Source of the DNA: Litomosoides sigmodontis
Lineage: Eukaryota; Nematoda; Chromadorea; Rhabditida; Onchocercidae
Length of the DNA stretch: 64,000 bases
Assembly: GCA_963070105.1 (NCBI GenBank)
Contig: OY718804.1
Span: forward strand, 4,735,317-4,799,316
Direction of reading: 5' to 3'
The notes under the pieces were generated by a model. That model saw nothing but the letters and a program-made list of their open reading frames with translations. It was not told the origin of the DNA and made no database searches. How positions within the stretch are numbered: the stretch's first letter is position 1; the number at the start of each line of letters is the position of its first letter. The translations under genes and the position numbers were made by a program. This document shows positions 46,403 to 59,500 of the stretch, one piece after another.

Positions 46403-48836
46403 CGGCAATTGTTTATTTTAGTTTGGTTCAACAAGATTTCACAATGGTGTAGTTTGCTATGAGCGCAACGATCTTTTCATGTCTTGTCGCCCTGCTTTCG
46501 TCTTTCTCGTCCATCCCTTTGCCTCGCCGACACCACACATGTTAATAATGAATGCCAAGGGGTCATCCGATAGGGTCAATAGGTTAGCCATCTCCCAACA
46601 ACAAGGCAATGTCCAACAGTTTGCAAAAAAATTGATTAACTAAGCTTGCAAGATATGAGACAATAACAGCACATGCTGGGCATGCCCAACATGGAATCGA
46701 TTTGTTCCGCTTGTTCCGCCTTTGGGACATACGTAAATAAGGCAAGTACGCTCACGCGGAGAATCGATTTACGACGCCTACGGGATATGAGATAATAGTC
46801 ATAATATAGGCTGAGGAAGTTATTGTTAGGCGTGCGAGGTAAATTCATTATGGATTATACTATACTGTAAAGTAAAAGAAGATGAAAATGAATGAGATTA
46901 AAATTTGCACAAATTTAAATTAACAATTACTGGATAAGGAAGAAAGAAGGAATACAAAAGGGGACGGTTAAATTTATTCCGGTTATCGTTATTTCATTTT
47001 ATTGTATCGATGAATTTCCGTTGCTCACCTTCCACACCAAAAAATGATGTGCGGAGATGGATGAGGCAATTGAAATTTATTCATCTGTGCTCTTTATTCT
47101 CCCAAGTAAAACAATCGTAGAACTATTTCCTCAAATGACTTCTTGCGTCATTCATGAATTTTTCCTTCTCTTTGTGCAAGCAATTCAAATGTCTGAAAGA
47201 ATTTGAGAAGCAAAGGAAAAAAAAGGCCCTTTTTTCACTGTAAGTCTCTTTTTTAACTGTAATATTCACGTATCCTCGTGACAGTTACAGCAACTACCGT
47301 ACCACCCAAAAGTATCATAGCAACGACCGTATCATACTATATCTACCGTATTTCCCTCACAAAAATGCGATGCTACTTTTTTGATTAGAATATCTCATTT
47401 TTCATTCACCAAAAAATGCTCATTTCATTCATACAAACAAATGAAAAGATTGTGATGTAAATGCCATTAAGTTATTACTACTATCTATATTCAATTACAG
47501 TCCGATACTTATTATTTTATAATTTGACAGATTACGCTTACGCAACACGTGTTTTACAGTGATAAATGCGCCCATCTGGCTTAACTGGAGTTTTTTTTTT
47601 GATCCAACAATTATTTTATAGATGGCGAATAGAAGGAAGGGCGTTCCTGAACTCATTTTCTGACTGAATTTTACGGTAGTATTCTCTTTGGAGTAATTTG
47701 TTTAGCATTTCGGAAAGTTTCACGATGAATTGGGGAAAGTATTGAGTGATTATTTCTTCAGAAGGATAGGTCTGTATTAACTTTATCAACAACATCTCTA
47801 ACATGAAATGAAAAAATCTCACTGAATGTCAGTCACACTGCCATTTTAATGTTATTCGTAATCGATGAATGGATGCATCGTTTTGCCAGCACATGAAATT
47901 TTCCTTTGTCGCAACATTCTTCCAACCTCTCTTAAATGAAACATCAATCACTTATAATCAATTATTTGTAAAGGTAATGGCTGAATAAATAATTCACTTG
48001 ACAAGTGTAATTATTTCCTGTAAACGTGATAAATTCATTAAAGTTAAGCGATCCTTTTTTTTCACCTTCCATTTCACATTTTCTTTTATAAATCGTTCAA
48101 ATTGAATTCTTTTCTTTGCATCATTTCTTTTTCTTTGCACACTATCTTTTCCGTTTCTGTTCCTCCGTACATAATAATTTTCAAAATCCATCTTAGCATT
48201 TGAAATTTCGACGAAAGCAACTGCTCCATATTGGTGAGAATATTTGAAGCGAATAAATGAAACATTAAAGAATGTAATTTCATTGCTTATTTTTAGGAGC
48301 AAATGTAATGAACAAATTCAAATCTGTGATGTACATATACGTATAAGAATTACAGAGGTATACTGTGTACATACATTGCACGAGTGATAATGACATCATG
48401 AAATTTAATTGAAACGGTCATTGAAAAATTCGGCCTCTTCTTTTCCATCTTTTTTTTTCCGCTCTCTTCCGATCTCCTTCATTTTTCTTCCATTTCGTCT
48501 AAATGATGGAATTGGAAAAAAAATCATCTCTCCATCTGTTAATACTAATTGATGTATCTTGACACGTACGAAATCCGTTACTAATGCTGCAAGTAATTAC
48601 TGCTAATTAATTATCACCAATATTATTACAAAAACCACTGCTCCTATCATTACCACTATTGTCATTACTGTTACTATTGCTACTACTACTGCTAAAGCAG
48701 TTTCCGAACACCGATACTGTTATCATTTCAATTTAACTACTACTCCTTAACTGATAATAGTAAAGGTGGACAAATATTAAGTACTGCTATTACTTCCACT
48801 GCTACGAATTATTATTATTTGCTATCATAACTTGTT

Positions 48837-51800
48837 ATGATCATTTCTAATAGTCATCCTACACAACTAAGTAGCAGCAAATATACACCAAAACAACAAC
48901 AACAACAGTATGAAATTAATTTTCATACCAGATCCTCTGTAGTCATTATTATTTGTCCGAATCTGAACATACTATTTTGGATGATATTTTTGACAATAAT
49001 TTTAACCACAAGTGGTGCTACATGTTCATATAAGGTATTTTAGAAATTTTATTTTCATTTTCTTTTCATCTTTTTCGAATTTTTCTTAAAAGAAAGATTG
49101 GTGGAGGAGGTGATTATTAAAGCTCGGAATAATTAATTATAAACACGAATTTTTTTGTTAACTATAATGTCCGTTGATGATGAAATAAAAATTAATTACT
49201 CACCTTATTCCAGTTAAATTATTTATTGTGTTGTGTATGTTCAGATTTTCAACTTTTATAGGTACCAAATGTCGATGACATTGTCTTTGATGTACCTCTC
49301 GATTACATGGAAAGTGATAGAGAAGATGGCAGTGGTAGATTTCGGAAGACACGTGACGTAAATGACGTAAATGTAGATAACAGTGTCTTCCGGCCATTAA
49401 GAATTCATCTTCATTATGACAGAATTAGTATCGGCAAGTAAGGCATACTGATAGACTTTAACTTGCAGACCACGTGTGTCGACCTGTAGATTGATGAGAG
49501 TCACTTAGAATCATTAAAATCAAGCGGTTCAATTAAAATCAACCGTATTTCATTGGATAATCATAATATGTCTTCATAAGATTTACGCCATATCATTCAA
49601 TAGTGCGTGGCAATTTTAGAATTTCAAAAATGAGTAATTGAATCAATTAATTTCAATTTTCAAGTCAATTACTTCAAGTAATTTGAAATTCATAGAATTT
49701 TATAGAGGAGAAAAAGTCAATTTCTACAAGGCAATTTCATTTATCCAGAAGCTGATATGAACAAAAGGAGGAAATTCATAATTTCAATTTATTAGCATCG
49801 TTTTTGATTTCAGATTGATGAAAAGCATACAATACTTTGTAAACGTAAGTTTTATAATTAATCCAACGCTTGCTGTTCAGAGTTTTTTTTTTGGTTGTCT
49901 TACGTTCATACGTAACACTGTTGTTATTATTATCACACACCGTTTTAATCATGAAATTTAAGAGGTTAGAAGAACAAACGTATAATACATAAGGCACCTT
50001 CTTCACACTAACATTTTGCTTATTATCTCTGATGACATTATACGTCTATTGGATGAAAGCATTTAAATGAGTCCATAAGATAAAATCTTCGGAAGTAACA
50101 ATTAATTAGTGAAAATGAGAATTATTAGGATGAAAAAGGAGTGGGCGAATCTTTCAATGTCTTATCATCGCTATTTACGCGATGTTTTTTTCTCACTCTT
50201 GAGAAGTTCACGCTTTCTTTCAACATAAACGAAGGGAAGAAAAGGGTTATTAAATGGACTTTTTCCATTTTGCAATTAATTATTTGTGAGATGCCACCAA
50301 AATGCGAAGCAATGTTTCATAGAAGGACGGTTAGTTTTCCTAAATTAGGGAAATTTCCCCGTTAGTTATAAAGTGCGCCTCGTTTTTCGATAAATAATGA
50401 GCAGATGAAAAGATTCGCAACAATCGCTTTAAAAAAAAAAAAGCGAAAATAAGCAGTTCATAAAATTAAACGGCAAAAATGAATGAGAGATGAAAAGGCG
50501 CCTTATGTGTTGTGTGAGACGAAATAGAAGATCAAACGGGTGTATTGTGTTTGATTACAGTAATAACGGTAATGAGAGAGTAGAGCTTTTTGAACGATAA
50601 GTTTTTGTTTGAAAATGAATTGCAATTTCAGTCTTAAAGTTTCACAGCATATTGCTTGCAGGACAACTTTTTTAAAACATTGATTCGTAGAGATGAACGA
50701 AAAAAGTTCAGCAACGTTTTACAGTGTAAACATTGCTTTGCAATGTGATTCGTCATTTCTCTATTGTGTTTGCTTTCCAGACATCTCTGTTACCGGAAGC
50801 AGTGAATTACTGGCAAAATGCACTAGCAGTACGTCCAACAGCTACGCCAATACGACTTAATAGGCAAATTAATTTTATCAAGTGGATTTGAATAAATTAA
50901 AATGAATTAGGATAGTCAATATAAGTTTAAATTTGGAATAGAATGAAAAAGATTGTTAAATTTGAAAGGAGAAAAAAGGCTGAAATGAATGAAATAGATT
51001 TTTCTTTTTTTGCGAAAATATTTCACATAATTGGAGAATTTCTGAAGAATTAGGAGTAAATGGCAAGGAGTGACAACTTTCATCATAATCATCATTATCG
51101 TTATCTTTATCACGCTATCATTAAGGAAAGAAATGGAATTGTTGAAGAATTGGAATTAAAAAGGATGGAATGAAAAAATTTGAAATTTAATTTTTAGAAA
51201 ATGTGTATCAAATCTGTATTATATGCGTTTGTACGAGAAACGACAGTCATGTGTGCTAGGCTGTAAAAAAGAGACGAGTTGTGGTGAAGTAATCATTCCC
51301 GATGAACATTTATATGTAAGTTCATTCAACTGATAACCTCTGATCATCTCTTGTCGGTGCCGTATGTGATATCATTACTTGAAGGGATAATCATATTCAC
51401 CGATCTTTCGATTCAAAAGTTACGTGTATGTGATAAGCTGTTGATAGTGGGATTAATAACATACTACACACTTTTTTTTTTTATCAAATTAACTATTTTT
51501 AAAATTTGTCATTCATTTGCCTGCTTTTTTTTACTTCGATAAGAAAAGAAACATTTGCTTCATTATGATATCTTAGTGTTTATGTTTTTAGCAATGTCGA
51601 TACTGTACATCACAAGAATCTCAAAATTGCGGTATTACGGGACCTCCCGATGGAGTTGGTGTACCAAATACTGATTTTCTCCTTTATGTTTCTGCGGTAC
51701 TGTCACAACGTTGCAAAAATGTTGATACAGTAGCATATGCAGCACACTGCCAACAAGAAGCCGATCTCGATAGGCTAGACGATTTCATTTTCTCTTCAAC

Positions 51801-54800
51801 TAATTTGACGAATTTAATTAGTTAGCGGTGGGAAGTTTAGATATTTGGGAGGAGTAAGGGAATTGATGAATGAGATTGGAGTGGAAGAAAGGAGAGTGCT
51901 ATTCGAGCGAAATATCAATTACACTGTGCATTTTTTTTTCATTACCTTCCATTCTCAAAGTTATATTAAAAATTATAGACCAATTGCTGGACACGTTAAT
52001 TTATGTCCAAATGCGCTCTCAATTGCACTGCACGATCGTGAAGTGTTACTTTCGACGGTAAAACATGAAATTTTGCATGCACTTGGATTTTCCGCGGGAT
52101 TGTATGCATTCTTCCGCGATGATAATGGAAATCCCCGAACACGACGAAATCGTTACAATAAACCGATTTCGTTGAATAAAGATCGTGGCTACTACAACTG
52201 GGACCCAAGTACTATTCAGACAATTGTACGCAATGACTGGTGGACAGCAGAAGGAATGGTAAAAATTAAGTAAAACAAAGCGTAACATCGGAACCATGAA
52301 GTTGCACAGTGGCATAGGTCAAGATCACATAACCGTATACAATTAATTGATTATGCAAATTTTACGACGTTAGTCGGTGGTTCTTTGATTGGGAAGAAGA
52401 AATAAACCATTTTTACAGGCACCACATCCGGTACACATAATGGTAACACCGCGTGTACAGCAAGAAGCTCGATGGCATTTCAATTGTATGGATTTGGAAG
52501 GAGCTGAACTGGAAAATCAAGGTGGTGATGGTACTGCGCTTACACACTGGGAAAAGCGTCTTTTCGAAGTAAATTCGTAGATATGGACTATTCTTCACAT
52601 CAAAGAATTTAAACTTAATGATTTCGAAACTTGAACTTCTTTCCATGTCCTTTTTCTTTGCAATGATTTGTTGAATTTTAGATTTTTGGAAGAGTCTCCA
52701 ACCCTTTTTGGTCACAATTTTGTTTAAGACTTGTTTCTACTATATAGCTTGAGCGTGTGCAAAGTTCTGCAACTTTTAAATTTTCAAATAATAATTCTAA
52801 ATAATTCTAAAAGGTTGTTACCTACTTTTTGGAAGCAGTTACTCTCACCAATAGCAATGCTCGAAATTAGTCAACTCGTAAAATACTCCATGTAACACTG
52901 CAGAATGAAGCAATGACGGGTACCCATACGCAAAATCCGGTGTATTCTCGGTTAACATTTGCACTTTTAGAGGACAGTGGATGGTATAAAGCGAATTACA
53001 GGTCATGCTTGGTTTGGTTTAAATATCAGTGCATTATGAAAATATTAATTTACGGGAACATACAGTTAGAATTTAGATTTACTGCTGAAAAGTAATTTAA
53101 CACCTTGTCATACTTGAATCTTTTAATTATTATTGATTAAAAGTGAACTCCAGGTGTTTTATTTAAAATCAATGATTTTAAATTGCAAATTTGTTCTTAT
53201 AGTAATGTTGAATTTGCTTGTTTTAAACGACACAAATATTTTTGATGTGCAATTAATTATAAAGAAAAGAAACACGCAGATTTTGAAACTGAAAACGTAG
53301 ATCGTTTTAGTGCAGCTGAGGAACTTCACTGGGGTCATCATCTTGGCTGCGAATTTGCAAAAAAAAGTTGTGGCGAATGGATCCGAAATCGACGAGAAAA
53401 GTAAGGCCTTTAAACAGGAAATGCAGTGCACTTCTTTAAAACGTTATAAAGCTTTTCGAAAGAAGCTCAAGATTCCAGTAGTTTTTACCTTTTATTTTCC
53501 TTGAACTTGCTTGTTAGCTTCTGCCAGTGATTGAGTGATTTTCCATCCTTTCTAATAAAGTTCATGTTGCTTCATCTTTATTACAAGAAAATTCTTGCAA
53601 AATACTGCTAAATTGTAATTTATCAAATACTTAAGGATGATTTTTAAAGAGACCATTTTGTTTGCTATTTTATAAAATCCACAATAAATTTTGTTTTAAA
53701 TATATTTTGCTTTCAGAAACCTTTTGTTAGCACCATTTTGCGATGAAATTAAACACGATGGGAAACGTTCATTAGCGACAACACGATGTACGGCACAACG
53801 AGATTCACTAGCTTTGTGCAATTTGGTAATTTGGTTATTTTGTTTACAAGAATAGGACTAATTTTTAAGTGATGCTTTTCCGTCTTTAAGATATTGGCAC
53901 TGTTCGTAAATTCATTGATTCAACTTTTCCAATGAAGTGTGGTTTTAATTCTGTAATGATTTTTACGTTTTTACAAATGAGGACTATCAAATATATAGAC
54001 AATACATAGGGATACATTATATGGATAATACATAAGATGCTGACATTAAATTTATGACGATCTTGATTGTCGGTACTTGTTGTACATAATCTAATTTTGG
54101 GTACCTTACCAAAAACCACTACCGTTGGAATATCGTAATTTTGCTTATTTGGATGAAGTGCAAGACAATAGGGCCATGTATTATGGTGGTTCCGTGGAAC
54201 TTGCCGATTATTGTCCGTATAACCAGGTATGTTCATTATTTTTATTAAGTAGCTCCCATTTTCATTACAGTTTGTTGAAAAATTTTTTCCTCGAAGAGTA
54301 TTTAAAATTTTTAAATTTGACTGAATATTGATTATTTCTTTTAAAGGCAGTATATAAAGCATGCCCTTTATGAAAAAGTCTAAAACAATAGCTCAGTATT
54401 TTACAATTAAAATTTGGCAGTCAACGGTGACATGCGAAAAACTATTATTGACAGTTTCTTTGCTCAACAAATTAGCAAAAAATAAAATTAGGATCAGTGA
54501 TTTTGATTCAGTTAGTTTTATGTAGGAATTTGAATGGAAAGCACCAAATTCATCGGGGCGCCGTGATAGCAGATGCGAATTGGATGGAAATTTTTCACCC
54601 GGTCAAGCAAATTCAATGCTAGAAGTATATGGTAGTCGGTCAAAATGTTTCGACTTTGCAACTTTATGGACTGAGAGAAAATGTGGCCGTATTCGGACTT
54701 TTCTTCAGTATAAAGCTGGGTGCTATCAGGTGAATTTTTACTAAGTTTTGATTTAGAAGGACAATTCTGTTTGAGTATCTCTGGCAGTGTAAGAAACTGC

Positions 54801-55567
54801 TTACGAATTAATTGAAATCCATATTCAGCGATGATTTTAATAAAAGGGTGATGATTTGTCAAACACTGATTCTTTAGAATTCAAATAGCTTAGTTCGTGC
54901 TTATTCTACCTGAATTTTAGTACGAATGTAGCGAAGGTCGCTTGAATATCGCTTTGTTCAATGAAAGTTTTTTCTATCCATGTTATTTTACTGGCCAATA
55001 TGTACATATTCGAAAGGTTTTTTTTTTTGTTTACGAAGTATTAAATTAGTACATTAGTTGATATGGTTTCTTAATCGGAGTTTTCGGAAGAATCACTTTT
55101 TGTTTAAGCCTTCTACTTGTAATATGGGGTTGTTTTTTCATACTTCCCGTAACCATTGTTTTGAAGCAAGTGGCGAATCGCATTTAGAAACAGCGGGAGT
55201 TCCATAGCTCTGTTGAACTAACATTACATTCTACTGGAAGAAATTTTCTAAATAGTGCAGCTCTTCACTTGGATATTTGCAGATTATAAATGGCTGGCTA
55301 CGTGAGGGAATAATCATTTGCCCACCATGTGAAGAAATCTGCCACTCAGGACATTTTCCCTTGCACGACACGTTCGGCTACTGCCAAGAAATAAACAAAA
55401 ACGAAATTCCTGAATACGTAGGAGATGTGCTGCTAAATGAACCTTGTAGAGCATCTACTTCTCATTACAATTTAATTCTTCTTTCCATTTTTCTCATACG
55501 GATTATGCATACATTCGTCTTTCCGGGTATTTCATGTGATTTCTTCATCGTACATTCTCTTAGCTAA
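48837..55567 (+). CDS. LMLN: Invadolysin/leishmanolysin-like M8 zinc metallopeptidase
   Basis: Peptidase family M8. The predicted length is 741 aa. It has an N-terminal hydrophobic segment (a second Met at 48981 gives a tidy signal peptide [16 protein letters not shown]), a short poly-Gln, and a Cys-rich prodomain. The active site is HEILH at about residues 292-296 (52064-52078). The third zinc His is in [10 protein letters not shown] (about 399) and the Met-turn is [10 protein letters not shown] (about 410). Cys-rich C-terminal modules follow ([24 protein letters not shown]). The hydrophobic C-terminal tail ([12 protein letters not shown]) suggests a GPI or membrane anchor. Exons: 48837-49034, 49262-49437, 49814-49844, 50781-50863, 51198-51315, 51592-51773, 51979-52258, 52419-52568, 52904-53001, 53311-53400, 53717-53825, 54101-54226, 54526-54729, 54921-55016, 55283-55567 (2226 nt, in phase). 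The donors after 50863 and 51773 are GC, and the acceptor before 54101 is GG. All family motifs are intact. Confidence 0.93.
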
Positions 55568-56593
55568 AGAAAGTAAATAAGTACAATATGATTCTCCATT
55601 ACATCATTGTTTCTATAACGTTTAAACCAACCATTCGAAAATAATGTGTGTAGCTAACATAATAAGGAAAAAAAAGTAAAGTTCTGCTTAGCAAAGAATA
55701 AATGTAATAAACTAGAAAAGTAGTTATTTATTTGCTAGATGTTTTATGTTCAGCGAATTCATATTCGATTTTCATTTTCAATGTTTGTTTGATGTTTTGT
55801 GCAGTATTTTGTTTCTAGAGGTACAATTGTGATAGTTTTTTTTTTGTCTGTTTTCACTTATTTGTCATGTGGTTCACGGTTTTAAAGCTTATTCCATTAG
55901 CAGTAGTCTGTGGTCGAGTTATATTTTTCTATAGTTTTTCTTTTACCTTTTCTTTTTGAACTTGGATTCTCGTAAAATATGAATGTTAAAGCGACTATGA
56001 TAGATATTAGCATATTTTTCCCTTCATTTTTTTTAACTTTATTTTAACAATTTTTTCACTTTTGATATGTTTATCATGTTTTTCATGTTTTTGTTTTATT
56101 TTGACAGATTTTCCATTGTGAAAGTACGACTGTGATAAAAGTTTTCAAGCGAACTTTTTGCAAAATTTCTCATTGTTTACAATTCATGGAAATCGCACTT
56201 CCCAACGTAGGTGTTTTCGTGTATATCATAACCGACAAAGGATGATTGCTTCAACCTAATAAGGCTAAGTTAAATTAATTGATCTGAAGGTACTCTTCAA
56301 AATGGTGCTTTTATAGATTATGTACTTTCAAGATGGTTCTTACTGTGGATGAGGAAATGAAAAGCTGATGAAAGGAGGAGAATTTGTGGGGACGGTCGAA
56401 GGATATAGGAATTAAAGGTGGCTTTTCAAAAAATTTTACAAATCTTGTATTCATCTATAATTGTGAAGCGGAATAGGATGTGTATTGTAAATTCTAGCAG
56501 TGCGATGAACTTTATTGTTCACCGGATAGTAAAAATATTATAATAAGCTGTGGTAGTTCAGTTGCACGCTGTTTGTGAGCTGTTTGAAAAAGA
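55568..56593 (+). other. Intergenic: M8 peptidase 3' UTR and SMCR8 upstream region
   Basis: AATAAA at 55697-55702 probably ends the peptidase transcript. The rest is T-rich with no supported exon. Confidence 0.5.
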
Positions 56594-59500
56594 ATGAGTG
56601 CTGTGGATGAAGCCGTCGTTTGGGGCAAACGCAGCGCGGATCCTTGGCACCGTATGACCTGTTGTCCGGAAGCTGTTTTCACCGTAATTGAATTTTGTCA
56701 GGTTGTTCTTTTGACGGCTTCGCTTTTTGTTGATTTCATTAAAGTCACAGGCTCACTTTCTACATTGGGCCCCTATCTACGGTGTTTTTTTAATTCATGA
56801 AATCGACACTTTAAATCTAAATTTCTTTCTGAAATGTAGTGTTACTGATTATTGTTTGGAATGTTATGTTCATATGTTGAGTATACCACTGAGCAATTTA
56901 ACAGGGAAAGTTTGACGAAAGTTGAAAATTATATAAAACAAAAACCAAATTGGTTTTGATTTATATAAATTTGTGTTATCCTGAAACTCAAAAACTCAAA
57001 TTTTTCAATTTACTGGAACTTGTTTGTGTATCTCGGCCTTTTTAAAGTTAAATACGCAATTTGTTTCATTTTGCTTCTTCTGCAGGCACAAGGTCCACGA
57101 CCATTATACTCATATCCTAGCCATATTCGCCTTCCACACCTTGACATGGATAATGTTGCTCTTTGGTTGATGAGCTCCGAAGTAATTAATGGTTCCAGTA
57201 CGATAGTTTACAATCAACAGATGGCAATCTATGCGTGTGTCCATTATTCAACCTTACTTGATTTGCATGCCCGAGCATTTCAGGTTGTTTGATTAATTAT
57301 AGCGATTAGAATGGAGGAAGAAATATCCCAGATAAAAGTTCCGTAAATTGTGCAGCGTATAAATTTCTTGTTCCTTGTAGTCTAAGGCACAGCGTGTCAT
57401 CAGAAGGATGAATGATGACATTCATCTGGTTGAGATAAACATAATATTCAATCAATTTTAGCGACCGATATCACTGGCTTTGCTAACTCCCGTGAAGCCC
57501 ACAGCTGTGGTATTCAAGGAATTCATTGAGGCTAGTCGAGACATGTTTTTGCCATTATTGATTTGCAACCAGACTTTATTTAAGTTTGTTTTCTATTTTT
57601 TTTATTTTTTTTATTAGAATCCAATCATTTCAACGTGTTTCATTAAGAAGATTTTGCTTCTTAAATCCGGTTGAAAAAACAATTCATTAAGGTCACATCT
57701 TGTTCGATTAGTTAACTTAACTAAAGCAGTGAAACACAAAGAACCAGAAAATGAAGATTTCCTTGAATCAATATCTAAATCTGCCAGGATTAAAATTCAA
57801 TCGGTGTCTGAACAGGTGATTTTTTTCATTTTATATCATTTTAAGTCTTATCCACACAAGCATTAGTAAAAGTGCACGGTCAAATCAATGAAATGAAACA
57901 AGCATTTTTGTGAAAATTCGTTTGATTCAGTCAAACCTCCTGTTGCATAGTGCGGAAATGATGCAAAGAACAATGATATTTGTTATTATCCAAGTGTATT
58001 CGTCTGTAATTTTCATTCCTCTATGCCATTTTATTTTTTTTGTAAAAGATGATTGCAAAAAAGGGATGTCCTGGCGGAAAACGTTGTTTCTACATTACCT
58101 TAACAGACCGAGTTGTTACGGAAGAACAAAAAAGTTTTCTGGAGCATAATGAATTCCATTGCATTTCTATTTCTTCCCTTTCTTGAATCGTCAGCTGCCT
58201 TATTTTTTATTCCGTGAAAAATATTATCTAAATTAAGGATAAAGATTCAGAAAATTTGACCATTGTCATTTGTATTAAAGATGAAGTACTACATAAAAAA
58301 GTTGGGGGAAGCGGAGTTTATTATTTTCTCATCCTGTTTCTAATATTTATTTACCATTTTTATAGGCGAAACGTATGTTGCAGCGATTTGAAAATCATGC
58401 CGTTCAAAAGGCGATGCATAACTCTCTGTATTGCAGTGGACATGAGTCATTAAGTAACGATGTTAAGGTTTTAGAGCAGTTCATCGAAGACTCTACAACA
58501 TCTTTGCAAGAAATGAAGTTTCTGACACCTTGTGTTAGCTTTCTGCCCATTTTTTTAAATTTATAGTTCTATTTGATAAACTGCAGTTGGCATTTTACCT
58601 TGTGTTAGCTTTCTTCCCATTTTTAGACTTGGTTTCAATTGGAGTCTGAGAAAGAAAAGAGTAATATGCACACTTTCTGTGTGCTCACAACTTGTAGAAA
58701 GTGAAGAAGTTTAAGAGTGAGGTGGGACAAGTTTAATGTATTCAATGAATAATAATGAATCAAATTTATGTGAAATTTCAGACATATGATGGATTTATTA
58801 AAGCGCTGCCAAAAATGTATGAAAAACTTTCTAGAGCTGCTCATTCTCGTAATACGGGGACTTTATTTTGTGCTGCAACGCCGGTATTAAAGTTGAAAGA
58901 TTGTAACAATCACATTTTGGATGATGATAACGCTAGTACTACGTTAGTTTGTCGCAAATGCTGCTTGGATATAATATTTTAGTCCTTAGCAACAAAAATA
59001 TAATTAGCTGTCTTTATCAAAGTACCTCATAAAATATTAGTGAAACATTATTAGGATAACTTAATTTTCTTTAATTGGGATCACTTTATCGCGATCCCTA
59101 ATTAGTATTGCTTTAGGAATCTTCTGGATGAAAATGATTATACAAGGAATCTAACCACTGTTGTGGAGGGTTTGGACAAGGTAAGATTTCTAAATGACGA
59201 ATTAATTCAACACTTGGAAGGAGTATATTTTTTGAATTTATTTTGAGATGACTCAATCAAATTATGCTATTATCGAAAATAATTAGGGGCAGGGATGTAG
59301 ATTCTGCTTGTGATAAAACAGTATTGATTAAGTTACTGTTTTAGTACTAGTATGCATGAATTATGTTTTTTTTGCACTAAAAATGTTTCGGAAATTCAAA
59401 GCAAGCCTTTTTATTTCCATTGATTCCCTTATTTTGCAGATTTTATTTGCTCTCTTGAGTGGTGAAAAGTTGGTACTTTGGTCTGTAGAGGAGAGGAAGT

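Larger units (their letters stand above)
44550..48836. other. Divergent gene-poor region
   Basis: This is 4.3 kb of mostly AT-rich DNA between the small membrane-protein gene (-) and the M8 peptidase gene (+). It contains an ATT-rich run (46078-46175) and a GT microsatellite (46332-46401). Several minus-strand open frames of 65-100 codons occur (near 45232-45526, 47616-47822 and 47994-48302) without domain matches. The segment 46490-46860 is richer in GC. Both promoters should lie here. Confidence 0.5.

Noticed and set aside
47994..48302. 102-codon minus-strand open frame, Lys/Arg/Asn-rich
   Set aside because: Composition is what AT-rich DNA gives by chance. A second frame over the same bases is also open, and there are no splice or domain signals.
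53886..54362. 158-codon open frame on the minus strand, the longest uninterrupted one in the window
   Set aside because: It lies antisense to an exon and introns of the M8 peptidase gene, has no recognisable domain, and overlaps the conserved plus-strand exon 54101-54226.
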